Shown here: positions 26,547 to 35,087 of the stretch, in pieces
How the letters are laid out: each line of letters opens with the position of its first letter
Position numbering within the stretch: position 1 is the first letter of the stretch
Source: Croceivirga sp.
GTDB lineage: Bacteria > Bacteroidota > Bacteroidia > Flavobacteriales > Flavobacteriaceae
Direction: 5' to 3'
Length of the DNA stretch: 55,999 nucleotides
Assembly (NCBI GenBank): GCA_028284935.1
Contig: JANQQQ010000032.1
Coordinates: forward strand, 1-55,999
Translations under genes and position numbers: made by a program
Notes under the pieces: model-generated
What the model was told of the DNA's origin: nothing
The model's input: only the letters and a program-made list of their open reading frames with translations
The model's database searches: none

Positions 26547-27128
26547 CTATTTACTAAGTCGAAAAAAGAGTTCGTTACCCTTTCGGGGAGGAATCGAGTT
26601 ATAACAGCTTTCCATCAACTCAATGGTAAAATAGTGCTCAAAATATTGTAGGTACTCTGTTTTTGAGCCGCCAAATGGTGGTCCACTGTCCAATGGAAAA
26701 TCAAACAATACCCCTACCAGTTTTCCCTTGGGTTTCAACAGCTCGTACATTTTTTGAGCGTAGGCCTTGCGCAGGGACGGGTGTAAAGCACAGAAAAACG
26801 TTTGTTCCAAAATAAGGCCAAACTGACCCTTCAGTTCAAAAAAATCCTGTACCAAAAACTGATGTTCAGGGAAAGTGGAAAATCGTTTCAAAAAATTAAC
26901 TTTGGCTGTCTGGGCCACATCAACCACATAGGTATTTGAGAATCCATTTTGGAAGAGATATTCTGCCTCGTAGGCATTGCCTCCACCTGGAATCAATATC
27001 TTGATTGATTGGTCTTCGAGCTGTTCAATATAGGACTTTAAGGGAGTAGAGGGATAACCAATGTCCCACCCCAGTCGGTTCTCCTCATAGCGGGAATTCC
27101 AATATTTGGCGTCAAGAGTATCCCCCAT
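26547..27128 (-). CDS. TPMT-family S-adenosylmethionine methyltransferase
   Basis: 193 residues. YWNSRYEENRLGWDIGYPS is the family N-terminus, ILIPGGGNAYEAEYL the SAM-binding loop, and TFFCALHPSLRKAYAQKM the conserved core of thiopurine-methyltransferase-like enzymes. Bacterial members methylate thiols, sulfide, selenium or tellurium compounds. As the last gene of the persulfide dioxygenase operon it may methylate hydrogen sulfide or a thiol as detoxification; that is inference. Overlaps the rhodanese lipoprotein gene by 1 base. Confidence 0.9.
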   Translation of the reverse strand: MGDTLDAKYWNSRYEENRLGWDIGYPSTPLKSYIEQLEDQSIKILIPGGGNAYEAEYLFQNGFSNTYVVDVAQTAKVNFLKRFSTFPEHQFLVQDFFELKGQFGLILEQTFFCALHPSLRKAYAQKMYELLKPKGKLVGVLFDFPLDSGPPFGGSKTEYLQYFEHYFTIELMESCYNSIPPRKGNELFFRLSK

Positions 27129-27499
27129 CAGTCAATCACCCAATCATTATATCCTGCTGAGTAATCATAGATTCTGGTAAACCCTTGGTCTTTGAGCAAT
27201 TGTGCGGCACGATTGCTTCGACCGCCCATTTTACAATACAGATAGACGGGTTCGTCTTTGTTCAAGGAATCAATCTGCTCCAAAAAAGTCTCATTATTGA
27301 TCACATTGAAATTTATGGCGCCCTCAATATGACCGGATTCATATTCCTCTTGGGTCCTTACATCCACCAATTGCACGTTTTTGCCAACAACCTCATCTAG
27401 CAGAAAATCCTTGTCGATAATGGTAATTTCCGATGAAGTACTCTTCTTGCAAGAGAAGGAGAAAAGCAGCAGAACAAGACAAAAGGTAGAGTGCTTCAT
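27128..27499 (-). CDS. Rhodanese-domain lipoprotein
   Basis: 123 residues from the ATG at 27499. Signal peptide with lipobox (LLFSFSCKK), then a rhodanese domain with VDVRTQEEYESGHIEGAIN and active loop YCKMGGRSNR. It is therefore the envelope counterpart of the cytosolic rhodanese at 26103. The gene starts 2 bases after the HMA gene ends. Periplasmic rhodaneses handle thiosulfate or polysulfide before uptake. Confidence 0.92.
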   Translation of the reverse strand: MKHSTFCLVLLLFSFSCKKSTSSEITIIDKDFLLDEVVGKNVQLVDVRTQEEYESGHIEGAINFNVINNETFLEQIDSLNKDEPVYLYCKMGGRSNRAAQLLKDQGFTRIYDYSAGYNDWVID

Positions 27500-27501
27500 C
27501 G

Positions 27502-27771
27502 TTATTTGGATAAACGGCCAACGGCACAACTAACAAAGGATTTTGCTTGGGTGAACAGGTCATTTTGGGTATCCATTTCGGGATAACCCAATGCTGCCAG
27601 CTTTTGTTTTACATTCAAAAGTACATTTTCTTGGCCATGGTTGATGATTACGGTGTTTTCAGATTCGTTGACCTCAACACCATCAATACCTTCCAGTTCC
27701 CCTACTTTATTCTTAATGGTAGTCGCACAGCCCCCACATTTTAAATTTTGGATATGGATTGTTGTTTGCAT
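27502..27771 (-). CDS. Heavy-metal-associated (HMA) domain protein with extra C-terminal Cys
   Basis: 89 residues. MQTTIHIQNLKCGGCATTIK carries the CxxC of the copper-chaperone HMA fold (here CGGC). After the ferredoxin-like domain a tail ends SFVSCAVGRLSK with a third Cys. It lies between the dioxygenase and rhodanese genes with 2-base gaps. It could bind copper or another soft metal, or the CGGC could hold sulfane sulfur; the neighbours make the second worth testing. Confidence 0.88.
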   Translation of the reverse strand: MQTTIHIQNLKCGGCATTIKNKVGELEGIDGVEVNESENTVIINHGQENVLLNVKQKLAALGYPEMDTQNDLFTQAKSFVSCAVGRLSK

Positions 27772-27773
27772 CT

Positions 27774-29186
27774 TTAGGATTTTTGGGTAGTTGGACAAAC
27801 AAAATCCGTCGTCGGAATTCCTGACTTTTTAATGGCAGCAAATCCACCGGCCACATCGATCAAATTATGGATTCCCCGGCTTTTTAATATGGACGCGGCT
27901 ATCATACTACGGTATCCTCCGGCGCAATGCACGTAAAAAGTATCATTGGAAGGAAACTCGGCTAAATGATCGTTCAGAAAGTCCAAAGGGGTCAAATGGG
28001 CATCTTGAAGATGTTCGGCATCATATTCTGTTTGTTTTCTCACATCAAAAACAGGTGCTTTGACTTCCACGGCCGCCTTAAAGGTATCCGCATCGATACT
28101 GGTTACGCTGTCCGTTTCCTTACCGGCCATTTTCCAGGCTTCCAGACCGCCATCCAAATATCCAATGGTACCATCAAAACCAACCCGAGACAAACGGGTA
28201 ACGGTTTCTTCTTCCTTACCTTCGGGGGCAATCAACAGAATGGGCTGCTTTACATCGGCAATCAAGGCACCTACCCATGGTGCAAAACTGCCATTTAAGC
28301 CAATAAAAATGGAACGCGGCACATGGGCTTGGGCAAAATCGTTCTGATGTCGCACATCCAAAACCACGGCTCCCGTTTCATTGGCGGCTGCTTCAAAGGC
28401 GTCAGGGGAAAGTGCTACAGTTCCCCGCTCCAATACCAAGCCAATATCGTCGTAACCTTCTTTGTTCATTTTAACGTTCAAGGGAAAATACTGTGGTGGA
28501 GGTAAAAGCCCATCCGTCACTTCCTTGATAAATTCTTCACGGGTCATGTCTGCACGCAGGGCATAGTTCATTTTCTTTTGGTTGCCCAAAACATCCACCG
28601 TTTCCTTCATCATATTCTTACCACAAGCCGAGCCTGCCCCATGGGCAGGATACACAATGACATCATCAGCCAAAGGCATAATTTTATTTCGTAAGCTATC
28701 GAAAAGGATGCCTGCCAATTGCTCTTGCGTCATATCAGCTGCCTTTTGGGCGAGGTCAGGTCGACCAACATCTCCCAGAAATAAAGTATCCCCACTGAAA
28801 ATAGCATGGTCTTTTCCGTTTTCATCCCGAAGGAGATAGGTGGTACTCTCCATGGTATGTCCAGGGGTATGGAGCACAACAAAGGTGAGCTTACCCATTT
28901 GGAATTCCTGACCATCCTTCGCAATGATGGCATCAAAAGAAGGATTCGCGTTGGGGCCGTAAATAATTGGTGCTCCCGATTCTTTTGACAAGGTAACATG
29001 ACCACTCACAAAATCGGCATGAAAGTGTGTCTCAAAAATGTATTTGATTTTGGCATGATCACGTTTGGCCCGGTCCAAGTAGGGCTGTACTTCTCGAAGT
29101 GGATCAATAATGGCCACCTCACCTTCACTTTCAATATAATATGCCCCTTGGGCCAAACATCCGGTATAAATCTGCTCTATGTTCAT
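27774..29186 (-). CDS. Persulfide dioxygenase fused to two rhodanese domains (CstB-like)
   Basis: 470 residues. Residues 1-~215 are a metallo-beta-lactamase-fold non-haem iron dioxygenase with ETHFHADFVSGH (His54, His56), HTPGH (His110) and SGDTLFLGDVGRPDL (Asp133), the ETHE1/persulfide dioxygenase signature. Two rhodanese domains follow. The first has lost its Cys (loop LLIAPEGKEEE near 320). The second is intact (HCAGGYRS, Cys421). The enzyme class oxidises persulfide to sulfite, and the rhodanese can turn that into thiosulfate. First gene of a four-gene operon, 18 bases after its -7 box. Confidence 0.93.
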   Translation of the reverse strand: MNIEQIYTGCLAQGAYYIESEGEVAIIDPLREVQPYLDRAKRDHAKIKYIFETHFHADFVSGHVTLSKESGAPIIYGPNANPSFDAIIAKDGQEFQMGKLTFVVLHTPGHTMESTTYLLRDENGKDHAIFSGDTLFLGDVGRPDLAQKAADMTQEQLAGILFDSLRNKIMPLADDVIVYPAHGAGSACGKNMMKETVDVLGNQKKMNYALRADMTREEFIKEVTDGLLPPPQYFPLNVKMNKEGYDDIGLVLERGTVALSPDAFEAAANETGAVVLDVRHQNDFAQAHVPRSIFIGLNGSFAPWVGALIADVKQPILLIAPEGKEEETVTRLSRVGFDGTIGYLDGGLEAWKMAGKETDSVTSIDADTFKAAVEVKAPVFDVRKQTEYDAEHLQDAHLTPLDFLNDHLAEFPSNDTFYVHCAGGYRSMIAASILKSRGIHNLIDVAGGFAAIKKSGIPTTDFVCPTTQKS

Positions 29187-29203
29187 TGTACTAAATTATG
29201 GCC

Positions 29204-29247
29204 CAAAATTAGGGGTAACGGAGCAAAGAAAAAGTAACATTGGTCAC
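29204..29247 (-). promoter_or_regulatory. Crp/Fnr-type promoter of the persulfide dioxygenase operon
   Basis: Near-palindrome GTAAC-ATTG-GTCAC (29234-29247, one mismatch), 22 bases, then TAATTTTG (29211-29204) and the ATG at 29186. Same layout as the other sites of the block. Confidence 0.7.
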
Positions 29248-29394
29248 AATTTCATGATTAATCGTTTCAAAATGGCAACTAAACAGTGTTCCGCAATACG
29301 GTTAACGTCCAAAAATCCAGAAATGAAATACCGCAAGAATCGGGTTTCAAAGGACGAAGCTTCAATTTACTTTTGACTTGTAAAATTCAAGGAA

Positions 29395-30228
29395 ATGAAT
29401 ACAAAACAGCAACTGAATTACAATCGTATAGCAGAAGCTATCAATTATATCACGGAAAATTTTAAGGAGCAGCCTTCCTTAAGCGATATTGCCGAAAGTG
29501 TGCATTTAAGTCCGTATCACTTTCAGCGGTTGTTCAGTGATTGGGCTGGGGTAAGCCCCAAAAAATTCATGCAGTACATCAGTGTTGAATATGCGAAAAA
29601 ATTATTGAAGGAGCAACACGCTACATTATTTGATAGTGCGCTTGAGACCGGTTTGTCCGGAACAGGAAGATTACACGACCTATTTATCAATATTGAGGGC
29701 ATGACCCCAGGGGAGTACAAAAATGCTGGGAAACGCCTTACAATCAATTACAGTTTTGCTGAAAGTCCGTTTGGAAACATCATTGTAGCCTCCACATCCA
29801 AAGGGGTCTGCCATATGGCCTTTATTGAGAAAGAAACAACAGCGCTTGAAGCTTTAAAAAATCGATTTGCCAACGCCTCCTATAAACAAGTGGTGGATAA
29901 ATTACAGCAGGATGCCTTGTTCATTTTTCAGAATGATTGGAGCAAATTGAACCAAATAAAATTGCACCTCAATGCAGCTCCCTTTCAATTAAAGGTTTGG
30001 GAAACCCTTTTGAAAATACCCCAAGGCCGGCTAACGACGTATGGGGCCATTGCCAAGCAAATAGGTGCTCCAAAAGCATCAAGGGCAGTGGGCACGGCAA
30101 TAGGAAACAATCCCGTGGCATTTTTGATACCGTGCCACCGAGTAATTCAGGCAACTGGGACTATTGGTGGGTATGCTTGGGGCAATACCCGAAAAATGGC
30201 AATGATCGGCTGGGAAGCCGCCCAGTAA
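29395..30228 (+). CDS. Ada-like AraC-type regulator fused to O6-alkylguanine-DNA alkyltransferase
   Basis: 277 residues. The N-terminal ~100 residues are an AraC/XylS helix-turn-helix pair (LSDIAESVHLSPYHFQRLF). The C-terminal part is the alkyltransferase with FQLKVWETLLKIPQGRLTTY and acceptor Cys in IPCHRVI. The N-terminal zinc/phosphotriester domain of E. coli Ada is missing. It repairs alkylated guanine by irreversible transfer to Cys and may sense that event. It diverges from the persulfide operon and does not use its palindrome: no -7 box at the required distance was found in this direction. Confidence 0.92.
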   Translation: MNTKQQLNYNRIAEAINYITENFKEQPSLSDIAESVHLSPYHFQRLFSDWAGVSPKKFMQYISVEYAKKLLKEQHATLFDSALETGLSGTGRLHDLFINIEGMTPGEYKNAGKRLTINYSFAESPFGNIIVASTSKGVCHMAFIEKETTALEALKNRFANASYKQVVDKLQQDALFIFQNDWSKLNQIKLHLNAAPFQLKVWETLLKIPQGRLTTYGAIAKQIGAPKASRAVGTAIGNNPVAFLIPCHRVIQATGTIGGYAWGNTRKMAMIGWEAAQ

Positions 30229-30348
30229 TCACCTCCACCCAATAGAATTTAAACCTTTTATCAAGAAAAATCTTGCTTAAGGACATAGCTATGCCCAGTA
30301 AGTGATACTTCTATTTTTAATAACAACATCATTTTAAATACCAAAACA

Positions 30349-31080
30349 ATGGAAAAAAAGACATTCATTCTCATTCATGGATCGTGGCACAGTGCATGGA
30401 ACTGGCATAAAGTGACTCCACTATTGGAAAGACAAGGACATACCGTCCACGCCATTGACTTACCCGGCATGGGAAGGGACAAGACCCCTATGGAGGAGGT
30501 CACCTTCGAGGGAACCATACAACACTTATGTGGGCTTATTGACAGTATAGAGGGTAAGGTAATATTGATAGGACACAGTAAGAATGGAATTATGATCTCC
30601 CAGGCAGCGGAATATCGTCCCAAAAAAATTGAAAAACTTATCTATCTGGCCGCATATCTTATTCCGAACGGAAAAACCCAGAAAGAATATTCAGTACAGG
30701 ATACCAAAGGTTGGCTTAAGGGATATGTAGATATTCACAAAACCACCAAATCACATACACTACGAACCGAAATATTCAAAGAAGGGCTTTACCATGATTG
30801 TGATGATGACATTACTGAAATGGCCAAGGTCATCTTGGGTCATGAGCCCATCGAATCGGGTATGGCACCTTTAGACTTGACCGATAAAAACTACGGAAGT
30901 GTTCCAAGATATTATATTGAATGTACCGATGACCGCGCAGTAACCCCCTTCATTCAACAAAAAATGTACGGAGAAACCCCTTGTTTAAAGGTCTACAAAA
31001 TGGATACCAGCCATTCTCCTTTCTTCAGCAAACCAAAAGAACTCGTGGACATTTTTGCAGAAATAGCGCACCTTAGCTGA
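30349..31080 (+). CDS. Alpha/beta hydrolase (esterase-like)
   Basis: 243 residues. Oxyanion loop LIHGSWHSAWNW, nucleophile elbow IGHSKNG, acidic residue in ECTDDRAVTP and catalytic His in MDTSHSPFF. The layout resembles the plant methyl-esterase/hydroxynitrile-lyase branch found in many bacteria. No signal peptide. A monocistronic gene with 120 bases upstream; no link to neighbours is evident. Substrate unknown. Confidence 0.88.
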   Translation: MEKKTFILIHGSWHSAWNWHKVTPLLERQGHTVHAIDLPGMGRDKTPMEEVTFEGTIQHLCGLIDSIEGKVILIGHSKNGIMISQAAEYRPKKIEKLIYLAAYLIPNGKTQKEYSVQDTKGWLKGYVDIHKTTKSHTLRTEIFKEGLYHDCDDDITEMAKVILGHEPIESGMAPLDLTDKNYGSVPRYYIECTDDRAVTPFIQQKMYGETPCLKVYKMDTSHSPFFSKPKELVDIFAEIAHLS

Positions 31081-31173
31081 GCCATTAAAAGTCTACTTCA
31101 GTACATTGTTGTTTGAGAATAGTACCATAGTGTGCTGGTGTGATTCCAATCTCTGACCAATAAAAATGGAGCG

Positions 31174-32895
31174 CTATTGCCTATGTTGCAACGATACCTT
31201 TTCCTGCAAGGCGGTGCGTTCTACTTTTTTGAGACTATCAGCGTATGCTTCAGCCGTTCTAACATAAATATTCCCTTGTCCGATGATGTCCACTAATCCA
31301 CTTTTCTTAAGCATATCGCGAATAGGTCCAATGGCGCCTGCCAACTTAAAGATGATGCCCCTTTCATTCAATTGTAAAACCAAAGTTTGTAGTTGTTTTG
31401 CCGCGGTATCGTCCAAATAATTTACAGGTTCAGCATTTAGGATAACGTATTTCAATAGCGGTCCCTTTTTCTCCACTTCTTTCATTAAAGTCCGTGAAAA
31501 GTAGTGTACGTTGGCAAAGAACAATTGGGCATCGAATCGAAGCATAAGAATTTCATCATGAACCTCTACGTCTTCACCGAAACGATTCACATTTTTAAAG
31601 TACTCCATCCCCTTTATCTTCCCCAAAACTGCAAAATGGGGCTTGGAGATGCGGTATACCAAAAACACCAATGAAAACAGCACCCCAAAAATAATCCCTT
31701 GGGAAATCCCTATCAAGAGTGTTGTCAGAAAGGTCACTACCAGTAGCACAAATTCATCCTTTTGCTGTTTAAAAAGCAGTTTGGGATATTTTACATCGAT
31801 AAGGCCATATACAGCCACTAAAATAATGGCCCCAAGAACCGATTTGGGTAAATAGTAAAAAAATGGAGTGAGAAACAATAAGGTCAGTCCAACCACACCA
31901 GCACTAATAATGCTGGCAAGGCCCGTTTTGGCACCCTCATCAACATTAACTGCAGTCCTGGACAACCCAGCGTTCACTGGAAACGACTGAAAAAAAGATC
32001 CTGCAATATTGGAAAATCCCAAAGCCCTTAGTTCCTGATTCGGGCGGGTATGTCTCTTATTGGATTTTTCTTCCATAGCCTTTGCTATGGTCATGGCCTC
32101 TGCAAAAGCGATAAAGGCCAAGGCGAGTGCAGTTGGGAAAACAACCACCAGTTGTGATGTATCAATTTTTGGAAGTACAAAGCCAGGCAACCCTTGGGGC
32201 ACCGTTCCTAAAATATGAACATCGGTTTCATTGACCATAAACAAATGGATACCAATAATGGATAAAATCACCACAAACATCGCCGCCGGAAGTTTACGAT
32301 GCAGCTTTTTTATTCCTAAAATCACAACTATAGCTCCAATTCCAATAGAAAGGTCATAAAAATTGGTTCGTTCCAAATTTTGCACCACCGCTGTGAATGT
32401 TTCAAGTGTGCCTTGACTATCCAATTCCAATCCGAATAGATGTTTTAATTGGCTTACCGCAATGACCAAAGCAGCTGCCGAAGTAAACCCGCTTACAACA
32501 GGCCGCGAAAGAAAATTGGCCAAGAATCCCATCCGAAAAAAGCCCATGACCAACTGTATGGTACCGACCAGCAATGCCAAAAACAGCGCCATGGAAATAT
32601 AGTTTTCAATGGTGGCCAGCTTCATGGCCGCAAGACTTGATGCTACAATCAAAGAATCCAGAGCCACGGGACCCACGGCCAGTTTACGGCTGGAACCTGT
32701 AAAGGCGTAAAGCAAATTTGGTACTAGGGCAGCGTACAGACCGTACACCGGTGGCAGTCCTGCTATAAGGGCATAGGCCATTCCCTGTGGGATGAGCATT
32801 ACCCCTACCGTTATTCCTGCAGAAATATCTCCGGATAGATAGGACTTTTTGTAGTTAGGCAACCACTGAACTATAGGAAAATAACGCTTTATCAC
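31174..32895 (-). CDS. SulP-family anion transporter with STAS domain
   Basis: About 573 residues from the GTG at 32895, which gives the typical SulP start MIKRYFPIVQWLPNYKKSYL; a TTG at 32937 adds 14 untypical residues. Includes GVMLIPQGMAYALIAGLPPVYGLYAALVP, about 11-12 helices (SLC26 fold) and a C-terminal cytosolic STAS domain (YVILNAEPVNYLDDTAAKQL). The family carries sulfate, bicarbonate or other anions. Downstream of the Crp/Fnr gene and close to a sulfite-oxidising system, sulfate is the best guess. Confidence 0.92.
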   Translation of the reverse strand: MIKRYFPIVQWLPNYKKSYLSGDISAGITVGVMLIPQGMAYALIAGLPPVYGLYAALVPNLLYAFTGSSRKLAVGPVALDSLIVASSLAAMKLATIENYISMALFLALLVGTIQLVMGFFRMGFLANFLSRPVVSGFTSAAALVIAVSQLKHLFGLELDSQGTLETFTAVVQNLERTNFYDLSIGIGAIVVILGIKKLHRKLPAAMFVVILSIIGIHLFMVNETDVHILGTVPQGLPGFVLPKIDTSQLVVVFPTALALAFIAFAEAMTIAKAMEEKSNKRHTRPNQELRALGFSNIAGSFFQSFPVNAGLSRTAVNVDEGAKTGLASIISAGVVGLTLLFLTPFFYYLPKSVLGAIILVAVYGLIDVKYPKLLFKQQKDEFVLLVVTFLTTLLIGISQGIIFGVLFSLVFLVYRISKPHFAVLGKIKGMEYFKNVNRFGEDVEVHDEILMLRFDAQLFFANVHYFSRTLMKEVEKKGPLLKYVILNAEPVNYLDDTAAKQLQTLVLQLNERGIIFKLAGAIGPIRDMLKKSGLVDIIGQGNIYVRTAEAYADSLKKVERTALQEKVSLQHRQ

Positions 32896-32948
32896 AAATG
32901 CAAAGGTAAACAGCTTTTGTTCTTTGCCCAGTAACAACCATTACATAA

Positions 32949-33581
32949 TCAAAGATTTACCAGTTCAATGGAATTCCTATGAAGTTTTATCTTACCCATG
33001 ACCTCCAATCTTTTTAGCAGGCGTGACATCACCACACGGGAGCTGTGCAAATCATAAGCAATTTCCTGATGGGTACTTTTAACCGTATTGGATTGATTGA
33101 TACGTGCCTTTTCCCTCAAATAGTCCACCAATCGTTGATCCATATTCTTAAATGCGATACTGTCTATAGTGAACAACAATTCATTAAGCCTACTATGATA
33201 GCTCTCAAACACAAAGTTCCTCCAAGACCGGTACTTGGAAATCCACTCCTCCATCTTCCGAATAGGGACCAAAACAAAGGAAACATCTGTTTCTGCGATA
33301 GCACGTATTTCACTCTTTGTGTCCCCCAAACAGCAGGCCATGGTCATGCTACACGTATCCCCATGTTCAAGATAGTACAGCAAGAGTTCATCTCCATCAT
33401 CATCTTCCCTAAGGATCTTTATCACCCCGGAAACCAAAAGTGGCATGCCTTTGATATATTCACCAATTTCCATGATCTTTTGTCCCTCCTTAAAGTCCAA
33501 AAGAACCCCGGTTTCCTCAATTTCCTTTAACAGGGGAGCTTCAAAAGTAGAACCAAAGCTCGATTTCAAATCCATTTCCAT
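32949..33581 (-). CDS. Crp/Fnr-family transcription regulator with a Cys cluster
   Basis: 210 residues from the ATG at 33581 (an upstream TTG at 33599 is possible). An N-terminal cyclic-nucleotide-binding-fold domain is followed by the long dimer helix and a C-terminal winged helix (THQEIAYDLHSSRVVMSRLL, residues ~170-190). HGDTCSMTMACCLGD places Cys77, Cys83 and Cys84 together in the sensor domain where a ligand loop would be. These could sense persulfide, redox state or hold a cluster. It is the likely activator of the five palindrome promoters; that is inference. Co-transcribed with the SulP gene. Confidence 0.9.
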   Translation of the reverse strand: MEMDLKSSFGSTFEAPLLKEIEETGVLLDFKEGQKIMEIGEYIKGMPLLVSGVIKILREDDDGDELLLYYLEHGDTCSMTMACCLGDTKSEIRAIAETDVSFVLVPIRKMEEWISKYRSWRNFVFESYHSRLNELLFTIDSIAFKNMDQRLVDYLREKARINQSNTVKSTHQEIAYDLHSSRVVMSRLLKRLEVMGKIKLHRNSIELVNL

Positions 33582-33642
33582 ACCCCTAAAATATTTCAAT
33601 TACTAGTATATTTAACGAATTAGTCCAATTAATTCCCTAAGA

Positions 33643-35022
33643 ATGGATCCCCAAATTTCATTGACATACGCCAAACAACTTGATTTCTTCAAAACGGGAA
33701 TGACCAAAAAGCTTCCCTACCGAAAACAGGTCTTAAAAAAATTGAAAAAAGTTATAGAAAAAAGGGAGGACGATATCTGTAATGCCCTGTACTCCGATTT
33801 TAAAAAGCCAAAATTTGAAAGTCTGGTTAGTGAAACCCAATTTGTACTGGCCGAACTCAACCACATCCTTGCCAATATCCATTTCTGGGCCAGGGCCAAA
33901 AAAGTATCTGGGAGCCTTGGTAGCTTTCCGTCCAAGGATTGGATTCAGTATGAACCGTTCGGCAGGGTTTTGGTCATCTCCCCCTGGAACTATCCATTTA
34001 TGTTGGCCATTTCTCCCTTAATCGGGGCCGTGGCTGCTGGCAACACCGTAACGCTTAAACCTTCTGAATTAAGTCCTGCGACTTCGAGAATCCTAAAGGA
34101 AATTATCGATGAAGCATTTGATTCCAATCATGTTTCCGTGGTTGAAGGAGGAGTTGAAGTTGCTCAGGAATTACTATCAAATGCATGGGATTATATCTTT
34201 TTTACCGGAAGTACCCGCGTAGGTAAAATAGTATATCAAAGTGCTGCAAAACACCTTACCCCAGTTACCTTGGAACTTGGCGGTAAAAACCCTTGTATTG
34301 TTGATGATAGTGCATCAATTTCGGTTGCCGCGAAACGTATCACTTGGGGAAAGCTATTAAATGCCGGGCAAACCTGTCTTGCCCCAGATTATATTCTGGT
34401 GCATAACCAAGTTAAGCATCAATTGGTGGAAGAAATCAAAAAAACGATTCAACAGTTCTATGGGGAAGATGTGGAGGCATCACCTCATTTGGCAAGGATT
34501 GCCACTGAAAATCAGTACAAGCGACTTAAATCCATGCTAAAAGACGAAAAGGTTATTTGGGGAGGACAATTTAACGACACGGACCAATACATTGCTCCGA
34601 CCCTAATTGATAGTCCTGCTTTTGATTCCAAAGTAATGGAGGACGAAATATTTGGTCCCGTACTTCCAATTTACGGGTACGATTCCCAAGAAGAAATCGA
34701 TTCGTTCGTATCCAAATTTGGAAAACCCTTGGCCCTTTACGTCTTTTCAAAGCGAAGTAAATTTCAAAAGGAGATGACGCGAAATCATTCCTTTGGTGGA
34801 GGGGCAATCAATGATTGTGTAATGCATATCGCCAATAAGCATTTGCCTTTCGGGGGAATTGGTAATTCAGGATTTGGGGGCTATCATGGAGAGCATTCAT
34901 TTTATCTTTTTTCACACAAAAAAGCAATGGTAAAAAGACCCTTTCTGTTTGATATTCCAGTTCGTTATCCTCCCTATCGTTTGGCAGAGACCATCGTCAA
35001 AAAGTTGAAAAACATACTATAG
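33643..35022 (+). CDS. Aldehyde dehydrogenase (short, class 3-like)
   Basis: 459 residues, matching the shorter ALDH3 branch rather than the ~500-residue type. NAD-binding GSTRVGKIV, general-base Glu in TLELGGKNP and catalytic Cys in NAGQTCLAPDY are all present. A C-terminal motif LPFGGIGNSGFGGYHG is typical. It oxidises an aldehyde, perhaps a fatty aldehyde, to the acid. It diverges from the Crp/Fnr gene with a ~60-base gap and precedes a TetR gene. Confidence 0.94.
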   Translation: MDPQISLTYAKQLDFFKTGMTKKLPYRKQVLKKLKKVIEKREDDICNALYSDFKKPKFESLVSETQFVLAELNHILANIHFWARAKKVSGSLGSFPSKDWIQYEPFGRVLVISPWNYPFMLAISPLIGAVAAGNTVTLKPSELSPATSRILKEIIDEAFDSNHVSVVEGGVEVAQELLSNAWDYIFFTGSTRVGKIVYQSAAKHLTPVTLELGGKNPCIVDDSASISVAAKRITWGKLLNAGQTCLAPDYILVHNQVKHQLVEEIKKTIQQFYGEDVEASPHLARIATENQYKRLKSMLKDEKVIWGGQFNDTDQYIAPTLIDSPAFDSKVMEDEIFGPVLPIYGYDSQEEIDSFVSKFGKPLALYVFSKRSKFQKEMTRNHSFGGGAINDCVMHIANKHLPFGGIGNSGFGGYHGEHSFYLFSHKKAMVKRPFLFDIPVRYPPYRLAETIVKKLKNIL

Positions 35023-35069
35023 CATTCATTCCTTAAGTTTGATGGTATTGAAAGATTGATTATTTTTGC

Positions 35070-35083
35070 AAGTGATTACTCAC
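35070..35083. promoter_or_regulatory. Putative TetR operator, site 1
   Basis: AAGTGATTACTCAC, containing the palindrome AGTGA-N4-TCACT, lies just before the tetR ATG at 35088. It matches the site before the SDR gene at 12 of 14 positions, so the repressor probably controls itself and the SDR. Confidence 0.65.
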
Positions 35084-35087
35084 TCAT

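Noticed and set aside
29234-29395. Persulfide operon palindrome acting also on the Ada-like gene
   Set aside because: No TAnnTTTG-like box lies 22 bases to the right of the site, unlike the divergent case at 20992.
33582-33642. Palindrome site before the Crp/Fnr gene
   Set aside because: No GTAAC-N4-GTTAC is present here, so autoregulation through the same motif is not supported.
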